NCBI RefSeq assembly: GCF_018228765.1
Contig: NZ_CP073695.1
Coordinates: forward strand, 62,001-126,000
Direction: 5' to 3'
Source: Halorubrum ruber
Lineage (GTDB): Archaea; Halobacteriota; Halobacteria; Halobacteriales; Haloferacaceae
DNA: 64,000 nucleotides
Shown: positions 25,599 through 34,716 of the stretch, in pieces
Position numbering within the stretch: position 1 is the stretch's first letter
How the letters are laid out: each line of letters opens with the position of its first letter
Program-made: the position numbers and the translations under genes
Notes under the pieces: model-generated
What the model was told of the DNA's origin: nothing
Database searches by the model: none
What the model saw: only the letters and a program-made list of their open reading frames with translations

Positions 25599-26756
25599 TC
25601 AGAGCTGGACGCCGGCCTCGCGCATGAGGTCGATCGTCGGTTCGAGGTTGGACAGCTCCGAGAGGTCGATGTCCGGGACGTCCAGCTCGTCGATCGTCGG
25701 GAGGTCGCCGATCGGCTCGACGTCGGGGATCAGCGGGTACTCGAAGGTGGAGCGCGCGAAGTAGTCCTGCGCCTCCGCCGACAGCAGGTGTCGGACGAAG
25801 TTCGCGGCGAGGTCGGCGTCGGAGGCGGTGTCGACGACGGCGGCGCCCGCAACGTTGAACACCGCGCCCGCGTCGCCCTCGGTGAACGCGGTGGCGATCG
25901 GGGCCTCCGGGTTGCCGTCGAGGACGCGCTGGATGTAGTAGTGGTTCGTGAACGCGGCGTCGATCTCGCCGTCAGCGATCTCCTGACACGTGCGGAACTC
26001 GTCGGGGTACGTCGCGGCGCCGCGCTCGACCATTGCCTCCAGCCACTCGCGGGTGGCGTCTTCGCCCTCTAAGATTCGCATTGCGGTGATGAACGCCTGC
26101 GCGGAGCCGTACGACGGCGCCCACCCGAGGTCGCCCTCGAACTCCTCCGGGAACGCCATGATGTCGTCCGGGAGGTCGTCCTCGGAGAACGCCTCGGTGT
26201 TGTACGGGATCGTCCGGGCGCGCCCGGAGGTGCCGACCCACTGCTCGGTGCGGAACTCCTGGCGGACCTTCTCGGCCACGTCGTCGGGGAGCGCCTGCGC
26301 CCGTCCCGCGTCGGCGAGCGCGCCGAGCGCGCCGGCGTTCACCGAGTAGAACACGTCCGCCGGCGACCCCTCGCCCTCGTTGACGATCTGGTTCACGAGA
26401 TCGGTCGAGTTGTTGTACCGGACGGTCAGGTCGAAGTCGTCGTACAGGTCGTCGATGTAGCTGACGAGCTCGCCGACGAGGAACTCGCCGCGGCCGGAGT
26501 AGACGGTGAGCTCGCCTTCGAGCGCCGGCATCTCCGCCATCGGCGTGCCGCCGGGGGCGCCGCGGCCCGCGCGGCCGGAACCAATCTGGCCGACGGCGTC
26601 GCCGACGCCGTCACCGCCGTCGCCGCCGTCCTCGCTGTCGTCGGTCGTCCCGTTACAGCCGGCGATCCCCGCGACGCCGACCGAACCGGTGGCTGCGAGG
26701 AACTTCCGTCGTCGAACGTCGCGTCCGTCTCGTCCGTCGGATTCGTGGTTCGTCAT
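25599..26756 (-). CDS. Ferric iron ABC transporter substrate-binding lipoprotein (FbpA-like)
   Basis: 385 residues. A Tat lipoprotein signal, RRRKFLAATGSVGVAGIAGC, has its lipidated Cys near 34, followed by an acidic Gly-rich linker. The periplasmic-binding domain starts GELTVYSGRGEFLVGELV, and the adjacent tyrosines in FTNHYYIQRVL (about 279-280) match the iron-binding pair of FbpA. It captures ferric iron outside the cell for the permease at 17789-19399. The start codon lies 4 bases from the iron box at 26761-26776, strong positional support for iron control. Confidence 0.92.
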   Translation of the reverse strand: MTNHESDGRDGRDVRRRKFLAATGSVGVAGIAGCNGTTDDSEDGGDGGDGVGDAVGQIGSGRAGRGAPGGTPMAEMPALEGELTVYSGRGEFLVGELVSYIDDLYDDFDLTVRYNNSTDLVNQIVNEGEGSPADVFYSVNAGALGALADAGRAQALPDDVAEKVRQEFRTEQWVGTSGRARTIPYNTEAFSEDDLPDDIMAFPEEFEGDLGWAPSYGSAQAFITAMRILEGEDATREWLEAMVERGAATYPDEFRTCQEIADGEIDAAFTNHYYIQRVLDGNPEAPIATAFTEGDAGAVFNVAGAAVVDTASDADLAANFVRHLLSAEAQDYFARSTFEYPLIPDVEPIGDLPTIDELDVPDIDLSELSNLEPTIDLMREAGVQL

Positions 26757-26760
26757 GTGT

Positions 26761-26776
26761 TTTAGGCTTACCTAAA
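26761..26776. promoter_or_regulatory. Iron-box palindrome 3
   Basis: TTTAGGCTTACCTAAA, exact half-sites, directly upstream of the FbpA-like gene. A TATTTA box lies just beyond it on the minus strand. Confidence 0.78.
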
Positions 26777-26795
26777 TACTTTTAGTCGTGTCGGT

Positions 26796-27977
26796 TCAGT
26801 CGTCCGCGACCGCCGGCGTCCGGCGGATCGCGTCGAGGCAGTCGAGCCAGTCGCGCATGTACTCGCCGCAGTGGTTGAGGAACGCGCCGTTGTTCCACTC
26901 GTCGAACTCGCCCTCCGCGAGCGCGTCGGCCATCTCGTCGAAGACCGCCGCGTACGAGTCGGCGTCGTCGCCCGCCTCGTCGACGACCTCCCAGACGTGT
27001 TCGTTCAGCTCTAACCCCGCCACCTCGTTCGCGAGGTCGTCGAACGTCGAGCGCGGGGCCTTGTTGTGTTCACACAGCGGGTCGCCGTTGTAGATGCGCT
27101 TGCCGAGCACGTCGCAGGCGCGCTTTAAGAAGAGCCCCGACCAGATGTCGTCGAAGCGGCCCACGTCCCACTCGTTGTCGTCCATCGGCAGCTGGTAGAA
27201 CGCCGGGATCACCTCGCGGCGGAACGCGAGGTTCATCGAGCAGACGGTGAGGTAGTTGCCGCGCGCGGCGACGAAGTCCTCGCCGAAGTCGTCGGCGGTC
27301 GTGCGGGTCTGCGCTTGCCCCTGTAAGTCGCCGTCCATCAGGATCCGGACCGCGTCGAGGTCGGGAACGTTCGTCCACAGCCCCTGCGAGGCGACGACCT
27401 CGCCGGGCTCGACGTCGACCGCGTCCGTCTCGACCGTCTCGTCCATCGCCGAGTACGGGTAGCCGCGCGGGTAGAGCCCGTGCTCATCGGCGTTGTCGTA
27501 GAGGACGTTCACCCACTCCTCGTCGGAGCGCACGCGCTCGACTTCGCCGCCGAAGGCGAGGTTCTCCATGTGGCGGCCGAAGTAGTCGACATCGTCGTGC
27601 GGGAGCGTGTCGTCGTCGATGAAGATCCCGTACTCGAAGGAGTCGTCGGCCCACATGTACAGCAGGCCGAAGCTCGTCTCGGCGTGGCTCGCGGCCGGGA
27701 CGACGTGGCCGTACTCCGCGACCCCGTTGGCCTCGTACCACTCCTCGCGGCGGCTGCCGTCGAACACCTCGCCGGAGACGCCGAGGTCGTCGAGCATGGC
27801 GCGCATCTCGTCGGTGTCACAGAAGTCCTCGGTGACTAAGAGGAAGTGGAGCCGCGAGACGTCGAAGCCGTGTTCGCGGGCGTTCGCAACGTACTCGCGG
27901 AGGCACTCGTACTCTCGGATCGTCGGGACGATGACGCAGATGTCCGAATCGTCGGCGCTCGGGGCGGTGGTCGGCAT
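26796..27977 (-). CDS. GT75-like protein (reversibly glycosylated polypeptide / UDP-arabinopyranose mutase family)
   Basis: 393 residues. CVIVPTIREYECLREYV starts a GT-A-type fold; FGIFIDDD-like EYGIFIDDDTLPHDD is the nucleotide-sugar metal site. The block SMNLAFRREVIPAFYQLPM, then WDVGRFDDIWSGLFLKRA, closely follows the plant RGP/UAM pattern, including the conserved arginine region used for reversible self-glycosylation. It may interconvert pyranose and furanose UDP-sugars or act as a glycosyltransferase. It has its own iron box, 11 bases upstream of the ATG. Confidence 0.78.
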   Translation of the reverse strand: MPTTAPSADDSDICVIVPTIREYECLREYVANAREHGFDVSRLHFLLVTEDFCDTDEMRAMLDDLGVSGEVFDGSRREEWYEANGVAEYGHVVPAASHAETSFGLLYMWADDSFEYGIFIDDDTLPHDDVDYFGRHMENLAFGGEVERVRSDEEWVNVLYDNADEHGLYPRGYPYSAMDETVETDAVDVEPGEVVASQGLWTNVPDLDAVRILMDGDLQGQAQTRTTADDFGEDFVAARGNYLTVCSMNLAFRREVIPAFYQLPMDDNEWDVGRFDDIWSGLFLKRACDVLGKRIYNGDPLCEHNKAPRSTFDDLANEVAGLELNEHVWEVVDEAGDDADSYAAVFDEMADALAEGEFDEWNNGAFLNHCGEYMRDWLDCLDAIRRTPAVADD

Positions 27978-27988
27978 ATGCGATAATT

Positions 27989-28004
27989 TTTAGGCTGGCC
28001 TAAA
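27989..28004. promoter_or_regulatory. Iron-box palindrome 4
   Basis: TTTAGGCTGGCCTAAA, exact half-sites plus flanking T/A runs, between the flippase-like gene stop (28008) and the GT75-like start (27977). Confidence 0.75.
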
Positions 28005-28007
28005 AAC

Positions 28008-29162
28008 TTAGCGGTCCGTCGCGGTCGGCGCCGCGGTCGACTCCGTCTCCGGCGCGGATTCGTCCGGAGTCCCCGTCAGCGAGAGGTCGAACGCGGCCGC
28101 CGCGGCCGCGCCGCCGGCGAGGGTGACGCCGTTCTTCAGCGCGTGGTCGAGCACCGCCGCGGCGAGCGCAACCTCGGGGGCGATCGGCGTCGTCGCGACG
28201 ACGATCCCGGTGAACGCGGCCTCGTACAGACCGATCCCGCCCTGCGAGAGCGGCAACACCTTCGCGAGGTTCCCGGCCGAGACCGCGAGGGTCCCGACGA
28301 CGAGCAGCGTGACGGGGGCGACGCCGCCGCCGAACCCGCCGACGAGCGCCGCGAGCACGAGGACCGCGGTGGCCACGTCCAGCGCCCAGACGACGGCGCT
28401 GGCGAGGAACACACGCACGAGCGCCGCCCCGTCCGCGGCGACGACGCGGACGGCGGCCCCGAACCGGACCGCGGCGTCGACGGCCCGCGAGAGCCGACTG
28501 CCGTCGAACCGGTCGCGGAGCGCCGGACCGAACCGGCGGTCGCTCCGGGCGACCGCGACGGTGACCGCCGAACCGAGCGCGGCCGCGACCGCGATTCCTC
28601 CGGCGGCGGCGAGCGCCCGCCCCGACCCGTCCGGCGCCGCGGCCCGCCCGTCGACGAGCAGGACCGCGAGCGCGGCGCCGCCGAGGACGCCGAGCGCAAC
28701 TAAGTCGAACGCCCGCTCGACAGCCAGCGACGCGACGCCGGTCGGGTACGGCACGTCGCGCCGGTCGTTCAGCAGGTACGCGCGCACCCCGTCGCCCGCC
28801 CGGGCGGGAACGATCAGGTTCGCGGTCTGGCTCGCGAACACCGCCGCCGTGAGGAACGCCGTCCGGCAGCGGTGTCCCATCGGCGCGAGCACGTCGCCGT
28901 ACCGCCGGCCGCGGAGCGGCCACGACAGCAGGTACGCGGCGAGCGCCGCCGCGAGGAACGCGGGGTCGGCGGTCGCGGCCGCCTCGATCACGACGCCGAC
29001 GTCGAGCGTCCGCGCCAACACCGCGCCGCCGACCCCGAGGACGAGGAGCGTGCCCGCGATCGCGAGGGTCCCCGGAGGAAGCCGTTCGCGGAGCCGCGAG
29101 AGACTCCCGCGAAGACGAGAGAGACGTTCGCGGAGCCGAGCGGCGACGACGCGCGTGTTCAT
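28008..29162 (-). CDS. Flippase-like integral membrane protein (UPF0104/LPG-synthase TM domain)
   Basis: 384 residues with about eight to nine membrane spans. Motifs such as LLSWPLRGRRYGDVLAPMG, ANLIVPARAGDGVRAYLL and LPLSQGGIGLYEAAFTGIV match the lysylphosphatidylglycerol-synthase-type transmembrane domain, often found beside glycosyltransferases and suspected of moving lipid-linked sugars. An acidic C-terminal tail faces the cytoplasm. Iron-box 5 lies 8 bases before the ATG. With the next gene it forms a minus-strand series, each member with its own box. Confidence 0.85.
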   Translation of the reverse strand: MNTRVVAARLRERLSRLRGSLSRLRERLPPGTLAIAGTLLVLGVGGAVLARTLDVGVVIEAAATADPAFLAAALAAYLLSWPLRGRRYGDVLAPMGHRCRTAFLTAAVFASQTANLIVPARAGDGVRAYLLNDRRDVPYPTGVASLAVERAFDLVALGVLGGAALAVLLVDGRAAAPDGSGRALAAAGGIAVAAALGSAVTVAVARSDRRFGPALRDRFDGSRLSRAVDAAVRFGAAVRVVAADGAALVRVFLASAVVWALDVATAVLVLAALVGGFGGGVAPVTLLVVGTLAVSAGNLAKVLPLSQGGIGLYEAAFTGIVVATTPIAPEVALAAAVLDHALKNGVTLAGGAAAAAAFDLSLTGTPDESAPETESTAAPTATDR

Positions 29163-29169
29163 GCGATTG

Positions 29170-29185
29170 TTTAGGTTGCCCTAAA
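29170..29185. promoter_or_regulatory. Iron-box palindrome 5
   Basis: TTTAGGTTGCCCTAAA, exact half-sites, 8 bases upstream of the flippase-like start. Confidence 0.75.
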
Positions 29186-29281
29186 GAATAAAACGCTGGC
29201 GGTTCCCGGAGGCGAAGCGGGGGCGATCGGGGAGCGCGGACCGACGCAACACGTTTGTTCATGGAAATCGAAATACCACGC

Positions 29282-29584
29282 ATGAACGCGAACGAGGCGG
29301 CCCCCGGCTCCGCGACCGACGCCGTGCGGATGTGGCTCGTCGAGCGCACTTACTCCGACGACGAGCAGAACATGGTGATCCTCACGTACGCGACGCCGGA
29401 CGGCGAGCGCTACTTCCGGAAGGAGCGCGCGCTCACCTCCTTCACGGACGTGCGCGACACCACGGCCGCCGTCGACGCGCCGCCGTCGAACGTCGGGACC
29501 GTCGACGACCCCGACGACCGCAAGCGCTACGCCGCCGAGGCGACGCGGATGGCGAAGGCGCACGACCCCGACGACGTGATCTGA
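29282..29584 (+). CDS. Small conserved haloarchaeal protein, function unknown
   Basis: 100 residues from the ATG at 29282; an upstream ATG at 29261 or 29255 in the same frame is possible. The core RMWLVERTYSDDEQNMVILTYATPDGERYFRKERALTSF looks like a small beta-rich domain, followed by an acidic helical tail ending KAHDPDDVI. No catalytic motif, signal or membrane span. I do not recognise the family. Confidence 0.7.
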   Translation: MNANEAAPGSATDAVRMWLVERTYSDDEQNMVILTYATPDGERYFRKERALTSFTDVRDTTAAVDAPPSNVGTVDDPDDRKRYAAEATRMAKAHDPDDVI

Positions 29585-29654
29585 GTCGCGCGCCGGTCGG
29601 GGGACGAACCCGCCCCGCACACCCTTTTCACCGCGCGGTTCCAACCCTCACCTC

Positions 29655-30215
29655 ATGCGTGCTACCCTCGAAACGCTCGGAATCACCCTCCTCGTCGGCG
29701 CCACGCAGGCCCTCCTCAGCCTCGTCGGCCTCTTCGGGCTCCTCGCGCTGTCGACGCCCGTCTCCGTCGCTCCGTGGACGCTCGTCACCAGCGTGTACGC
29801 CCACGGCTCCGTCGGTCACCTGCTGGCGAACGCCGTCGGGCTGCTGCTCGTCGGGCCACTCGTCGAGCGCCGGACGACCCGCGTGCGCTTCCACGCGTTC
29901 GTGGTTGCGACCGGCGCGTTCGCGGGCGTCGCGCAGGTGACCCTCGGGAGCCTGCTCGGTCCCCCGTCCGCCGTGTTGGGGATCAGCGGCGCGGTGTTCG
30001 CGCTGGGGGGCTACCTGCTCGCCGGCAACGTCGTGAGCGAGACGCTGTTCGACCGGTTCCGGCTCTCTCCGCGGATTCAACTGGCCCTGTTCGGGTTCCT
30101 CGCGGTCGTCCTCACCGCGATGACGGCCGCGCCCGGCGTCGCGCTGATCGCGCACGCGACCGGCGCGTTCTGCGGGCTCGCGGCCGGTCGGGTCGGGCTG
30201 CTCGACGCGAGGTGA
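29655..30215 (+). CDS. Rhomboid-like intramembrane serine protease
   Basis: 186 residues with six membrane spans. HLLANAVGLLLVGPLVE carries the oxyanion-side His/Asn, GISGAVFALGGYL the catalytic Ser (GxSG), and LIAHATGAFCGLAAG the catalytic His. All core residues are present, so it is likely active in cleaving membrane protein segments. Single gene; targets unknown. Confidence 0.88.
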   Translation: MRATLETLGITLLVGATQALLSLVGLFGLLALSTPVSVAPWTLVTSVYAHGSVGHLLANAVGLLLVGPLVERRTTRVRFHAFVVATGAFAGVAQVTLGSLLGPPSAVLGISGAVFALGGYLLAGNVVSETLFDRFRLSPRIQLALFGFLAVVLTAMTAAPGVALIAHATGAFCGLAAGRVGLLDAR

Positions 30216-30310
30216 GCGGGATACGACCGCAGGAGGCGAGACGCGATCGACGACGCCGTCGCTAGACGCGGTGAAAAAACGAGAGGGGTGAAAGAGAAAC
30301 GCCCTAGCGC

Positions 30311-30619
30311 TCAGTCTTCGAGAACGATCTCGATGCTGACGTCGTTCGGCACTTGGACGCGCATCAGCTGGCGGAGCGCGCGCTCGTCGGCGTCGATGTC
30401 GATCAGACGCTTGTGGACGCGCATCTCCCAGTGCTCCCACGTCGCCGTCCCCTCACCGTCCGGGGACTTGCGCGACGGGATCTCGAGCGTCTTCGTCGGC
30501 AGCGGGATCGGGCCCGACAGGGCGACCCCCGTCGAGTCCGCGATCTCGCGGACGTCGTCGCAGATGTCGTCGAGGTCCTCGGGGCTCGTGCCGGCGAGGC
30601 GGACGCGTGCCTGCTGCAT
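30311..30619 (-). CDS. rpsJ: 30S ribosomal protein uS10
   Basis: 102 residues, full length for archaeal uS10, with [22 protein letters not shown] and the loop [19 protein letters not shown] that reaches the decoding region. It follows the EF-1 alpha gene by three bases, the classic archaeal tuf-rpsJ pair, so both are read from the EF-1 alpha promoter. Confidence 0.97.
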   Translation of the reverse strand: MQQARVRLAGTSPEDLDDICDDVREIADSTGVALSGPIPLPTKTLEIPSRKSPDGEGTATWEHWEMRVHKRLIDIDADERALRQLMRVQVPNDVSIEIVLED

Positions 30620-30622
30620 CGA

Positions 30623-31888
30623 TTATCGCTCGTTGACTTCCAGCACCTTGCCGGCCGCGATGGTCTGCCCCATGTCGCGGATGGCGAAGCTGCCGAGCTC
30701 CGGAATCTCGCCGGACGGCTCGATGCTGAGCGGCTTCTGCGGGCGCACGGTGACGACCGCGGCGTCGCCGGACTTGATGAAGTCCGGGTTCTCCTCGGCG
30801 ACCTCACCGGACGAGGGGTCGATCTTCTGATCGATGGACTCGATCGTACAGGCGACCTGCGCCGTGTGGGCGTGGAAGACCGGGGTGTAACCGGCCGTGA
30901 TCACCGACGGGTGCTGCATGACGACGACCTGGGCCTTGAACGTCTCGGCGACGCTCGGCGGGTCGTCGGCCGGGCCACAGACGTCGCCGCGGCGGATGTC
31001 GTCCTTGCCGATGCCGCGGACGTTGAACCCGACGTTGTCACCGGGCTCGGCCTTGGGCACCTCTTCGTGGTGCATCTCGACCGTCTTCACCTCGCCGCCC
31101 ACGTCGGACGGCTGGAAGGAGACGTTGTCGCCGGTGTTGAGAATCCCGGTCTCGACGCGTCCCACGGGGACGGTCCCGATGCCGGAGATGGTGTAAACGT
31201 CCTGGATCGGCAGGCGGAGCGGCGCGTCCGTCGGCGGCTCGGCCTCCGGCAGGTTGTTGAGCGACTCCAGCAGGGTGGGGCCGTCGTACCACGGCGTGTT
31301 CTCGGACGCCTCGGCGACGTTGTCGCCCTCGAACGCCGAGATCGGCACGAACGTGGTGTCGTCGGTCGCGAAGCGGACCTGGTTGAGCAGGTCCTCGACC
31401 TCGCCGATGACCTCCTTGTAGGAGTCCTCGCTGTAGTCGACGAGGTCCATCTTGTTGACGCCGATGATGAGCTCGTTGATCCCGAGCGTTCGGGCCAGGA
31501 ACACGTGCTCGCGGGTCTGGGGCGCGACGCCGTCGTCGGCCGCGACGACGAGCACCGCGTTGTCGGCCTGCGAGGCGCCCGTGATCATGTTCTTCACGAA
31601 GTCACGGTGGCCCGGACAGTCGACGATGGTGAAGTAGTACTGGTCCGTGTCGAACTCCTGGTGGGCGATGTCGATCGTGACGCCGCGCTCGCGCTCCTCG
31701 GCGAGGTTGTCCATCACGTAGGCGAACTCGAAGCCGCCCTTGCCCTTCTCTTCGGCTTCCTCGCGGTGCTGCTCGATTACGTGCTCGGGGACGCTCCCCG
31801 TCTCGAAGAGGAGGCGACCCACGAGCGTGCTCTTGCCGTGGTCGACGTGGCCGATAATGGCCAAGTTCTGGTGCGGTTTGTCACTCAT
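30623..31888 (-). CDS. tuf: Translation elongation factor 1 alpha (EF-Tu homologue)
   Basis: 421 residues from the ATG at 31888; the same frame stays open far upstream but without homology. The G1 motif GHVDHGKST starts at residue 13, followed by DCPGHRDF (G3) and the NKMD-type G4 ([10 protein letters not shown]). It delivers aminoacyl-tRNA to the ribosome. Its operon partner is uS10. The A/T-rich stretch before the start (near 31910-31940) holds the promoter. Confidence 0.97.
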   Translation of the reverse strand: MSDKPHQNLAIIGHVDHGKSTLVGRLLFETGSVPEHVIEQHREEAEEKGKGGFEFAYVMDNLAEERERGVTIDIAHQEFDTDQYYFTIVDCPGHRDFVKNMITGASQADNAVLVVAADDGVAPQTREHVFLARTLGINELIIGVNKMDLVDYSEDSYKEVIGEVEDLLNQVRFATDDTTFVPISAFEGDNVAEASENTPWYDGPTLLESLNNLPEAEPPTDAPLRLPIQDVYTISGIGTVPVGRVETGILNTGDNVSFQPSDVGGEVKTVEMHHEEVPKAEPGDNVGFNVRGIGKDDIRRGDVCGPADDPPSVAETFKAQVVVMQHPSVITAGYTPVFHAHTAQVACTIESIDQKIDPSSGEVAEENPDFIKSGDAAVVTVRPQKPLSIEPSGEIPELGSFAIRDMGQTIAAGKVLEVNER

Positions 31889-32109
31889 GGGGTAATCACG
31901 CGCTAAGGCGCTCTGTGAGTAAGTTTCGGTTGATTCCACTAAAACGGTTTCGATACGGCCCACAGAGTATCGCGCCGCCGTCCGGCGATTGTCGACAACG
32001 CGGGACACGACAGAGCGACACATGACCCCGGTCCGCGGCGGCGGACTCGGCGGTCGAAGCGGCCTGCTCCGGCCGGACGACCCGGCCCACTCCGGCCGGA
32101 CGACCCGCC

Positions 32110-33117
32110 CTACTCCAGCCGCCCCACGTCGCCGAGGACCGCGCTCGCGGTCTCCGGGCCGCCCGCGCCGCGGCCGGAGATGTTGAGCCGGCCGGCGTGA
32201 GACGTCTCGATCTGGACGATGTTCTGCGTGCCGGAGACCGCGAGCGTCCCGTTCTCGGGGACGAGCCGCGGCGCGACCCGCACGGTCTCGCCGGTCGCCT
32301 CGCCGATCAGCCGCACCGTCCGCCCGTCCTCGGCCGCAAGCCGGAGCGCGGAGCCGGGCACGTCGCGGATCCCCGAGACGTCGGCGTCGTCGAGCGTGAA
32401 CTCCCGGGCGTCGGCGGGGTCGTCGGCCGCGCCAAAGGATAGCACGTTCGCGAGGATGACGCACTTCAGCGCCGCGTCTGTGCCGTCCACGTCGAAGGAG
32501 GGGTCCGCCTCCGCGACGCCGAGATCCTGCGCCTCCGCGAGCACGTGGTCGTAGTCGAGCCCCTCGGCGGCCATCCGCGTCAGGATGAAGTTCGCGGTCC
32601 CGTTGAGCACGCCCCGGACCGCGGTGACGTGGCCGGGTTCGATGTCCTCGACGGTCGACACAGCGGGGATCGCGCCGCCCACCGTCGCCTCGAACCGGAT
32701 CTCGCCGTCGCTGTCGTCGACGGCCGCCCGCAGGTCGCCGAACCGCTCCGCGACCGGGCCCTTGTTCGCGAGGACGGCGTGGCGGTCGCGCTCCAGCGCG
32801 CGGGTCACGTGCGAGAAGCCGGGCTCGGCGTCGCCCAGCGTCGTCGGCGTGGCCTCCACGAGGACGTCGTAGTCCGCCGAGAGGGCGTCTTCCGGATCCG
32901 CGTCGCCGACGATCCCGCGCTCCGCCTTCCGCGCGACGACCGCGTCGGGGTCGACACCAACCGAATCGTCTCCGCCGGCGCCGGCCCGACCGCCAGTTCC
33001 GTCGGCGACCGTCGCGCTCGACGAGTCCGCGACCGCGACGACCTCGTGGCCGTACTCGCCCGCCAACTCGACGACGGAGCGCCCGACCGCGCCCGCGCCG
33101 ATCACGGCGAGCCTCAC
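32110..33117 (-). CDS. hom: Homoserine dehydrogenase
   Basis: 335 residues from a GTG at 33117 that overlaps the upstream stop (GTGA). The NAD(P) motif is [17 protein letters not shown] at the N-terminus; [16 protein letters not shown] and [13 protein letters not shown] follow, and the catalytic block [14 protein letters not shown] with Lys in [13 protein letters not shown] is intact. It reduces aspartate semialdehyde to homoserine in threonine and methionine synthesis. There is no ACT domain in the protein itself; a separate ACT protein is encoded just upstream. Confidence 0.93.
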   Translation of the reverse strand: MRLAVIGAGAVGRSVVELAGEYGHEVVAVADSSSATVADGTGGRAGAGGDDSVGVDPDAVVARKAERGIVGDADPEDALSADYDVLVEATPTTLGDAEPGFSHVTRALERDRHAVLANKGPVAERFGDLRAAVDDSDGEIRFEATVGGAIPAVSTVEDIEPGHVTAVRGVLNGTANFILTRMAAEGLDYDHVLAEAQDLGVAEADPSFDVDGTDAALKCVILANVLSFGAADDPADAREFTLDDADVSGIRDVPGSALRLAAEDGRTVRLIGEATGETVRVAPRLVPENGTLAVSGTQNIVQIETSHAGRLNISGRGAGGPETASAVLGDVGRLE

Positions 33118-33740
33118 GCGTCCACCCCCGTGAGCGGCTCCACGACGCGGAGCTCCTTCTCGTCGGCGAGCTCGCGGACCGCCGCCAGCGCCGCGTCCGT
33201 CTCGCCGGCGCGCGCTTCGAGCCGGAGCCGCGCGCTCGACACCTCCTCGGTCCCCTGCGGGGCCGCGAGCGACACGTCGGCGACCGACGCGGACTCGCAG
33301 GCCTCGATCCGCGAGAGCGTGTCGGAGAGGTCGGTGTCGATGAGGTGGCCGAACAGGAGGATCGTCACCTCCTCCGCGTACCGCTCCGTGCCCGCCTGCA
33401 TCACGTTCACGCCCTCGCTGCGGAGCGCGTCGACGATCTCCTCGAACCGCTCGGGGGTCGCCTCGAAGTCGACCTCGACCGGGATCCGCCCGCGGGGCGT
33501 CTTGTTCCCGCGCTCGTGGTAGATCGACAGGAGGTTCCCGCCGTTGTCCGCGATCGGGTGGAGCGCGGCGAGCAGCTGGCCCGGCTCGTCGACGAGCTCT
33601 AACCGGACCGTGTGCGTCGAGGGGGCCGTCGAGGCGTGGCCGCCGTCGGGCGACGCCCCGGGGTCGGCCGGGTCGGACTCGCCCGCCGCGTCCTCGGCGT
33701 CGAGCGCGGTCTCCGGTGCCCCGTCGCGGCGATCGCTCAC
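33114..33740 (-). CDS. ACT-domain amino-acid-binding protein paired with homoserine dehydrogenase
   Basis: 208 residues from a GTG at 33740, chosen because a strong GGAGGTGG lies seven bases before it; the longer open frame starts in low-quality sequence. After a disordered acidic N-terminus, an ACT domain begins [28 protein letters not shown], and a second, weaker one follows ([22 protein letters not shown]). It overlaps the start of hom by four bases. It probably provides threonine feedback regulation that other organisms carry inside the enzyme. Confidence 0.88.
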   Translation of the reverse strand: MSDRRDGAPETALDAEDAAGESDPADPGASPDGGHASTAPSTHTVRLELVDEPGQLLAALHPIADNGGNLLSIYHERGNKTPRGRIPVEVDFEATPERFEEIVDALRSEGVNVMQAGTERYAEEVTILLFGHLIDTDLSDTLSRIEACESASVADVSLAAPQGTEEVSSARLRLEARAGETDAALAAVRELADEKELRVVEPLTGVDA

Positions 33741-34149
33741 GTCGCCACCTCCGCCGCAGCGCGCAGCGGGGCCCGGTCGGGAGCGCGCGTTCGCAGACAC
33801 GTCCCTGTCCCCGGCGTGGAGCGGTCGCTCGGTGGCTCCGTCGCGGTGCGCCGGGGGGAGTCGTGCCCGTCTGCATACTCGAACGGAGTCGGACGATCGG
33901 GTATAAGCCTTCGGCGATGGCAGGCGTTGCCTCGCCGCCTCGGCTGTCAACGTACCGCACGGATCGGGCGGAAATGTCCCGCAGAATTATGGGCGGTCGC
34001 GACCGATCGCCGGGCGTGTGTCACCCTCCACGCGGTTCGCCGAGCATCGCTGTGCGGCCCGACACGTCGAATCAGCGTCTCTCGGACCAGACGCCGCCCA
34101 ATCGCTCTTCCCCAGACCGAACCCCTTCGAACCGAGGTGCGAGCGCAGA
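33741..34149. other. Divergent intergenic region
   Basis: About 410 bases between the ACT gene and the DUF3592 gene. It should hold both promoters; open frames here lack family-like sequence. No repeats or palindromes stood out. Confidence 0.5.
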
Positions 34150-34638
34150 ATGAGCGGGCTCTCGATCGACGGTCCGAAGACCCTCAAGGGAGCGGTCGTC
34201 ATGCTGTTGATCGGTCTCGCGGTGACCGGCTACGGGGCGTACGACTACACCCAGCAGTCGAGCGCGGTCGAGGACGCCGTCGCGGTCGACGCGACCGTCA
34301 CCGACCGCAGCGTCGAGTCGACGTCGACCGGGAGTAGTCCCGGCGTGGACTACCGGCCGGCGGTGCGGTTCACCTACGAGTACGAGGGGACGGAGTACGC
34401 GAGCACGAACGTCTTCCCGTCGGCGATCACGTCGAACTACGACACCGAGTCGGCGGCCCGCGAGGTCGTCTCGGAGTACGCCGCCGGCGAGTCGACCACC
34501 GCGTACGTCGACCCGGCCGACCCCGGCGGGGCGTTCCTGAAGGCGCAGACGTCGAACGCGCCGCTGTTCGCTGCCGTGCTCGGGCTGTTCCTCGCCCTCG
34601 GTGGGGCGCTCTCGACCGTCAGGCGAATCCGCGGCTGA
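34150..34638 (+). CDS. DUF3592 membrane protein
   Basis: 162 residues from the ATG at 34150, with one membrane helix near the start (AVVMLLIGLAVTGYGAYDY) and one at the end (APLFAAVLGLFLALGGAL) enclosing an extracytoplasmic beta domain. VRFTYEYEGTEYASTNVFP and the AGESTTAYVDPADPGGAFL segment are the DUF3592 pattern. The function of the family is not established. Confidence 0.85.
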   Translation: MSGLSIDGPKTLKGAVVMLLIGLAVTGYGAYDYTQQSSAVEDAVAVDATVTDRSVESTSTGSSPGVDYRPAVRFTYEYEGTEYASTNVFPSAITSNYDTESAAREVVSEYAAGESTTAYVDPADPGGAFLKAQTSNAPLFAAVLGLFLALGGALSTVRRIRG

Positions 34639-34716
34639 CGGCCGCGCCGCTTCGAGGAATCGAGCTCGAAGAGAGAGGAAAAACGGGGACCGGCTACCGC
34701 GAACCGCGCCGTCGAC

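Noticed and set aside
31889..32464. Extension of the EF-1 alpha frame upstream of 31888
   Set aside because: It crosses the promoter and the end of hom; EF-1 alpha starts [18 protein letters not shown].
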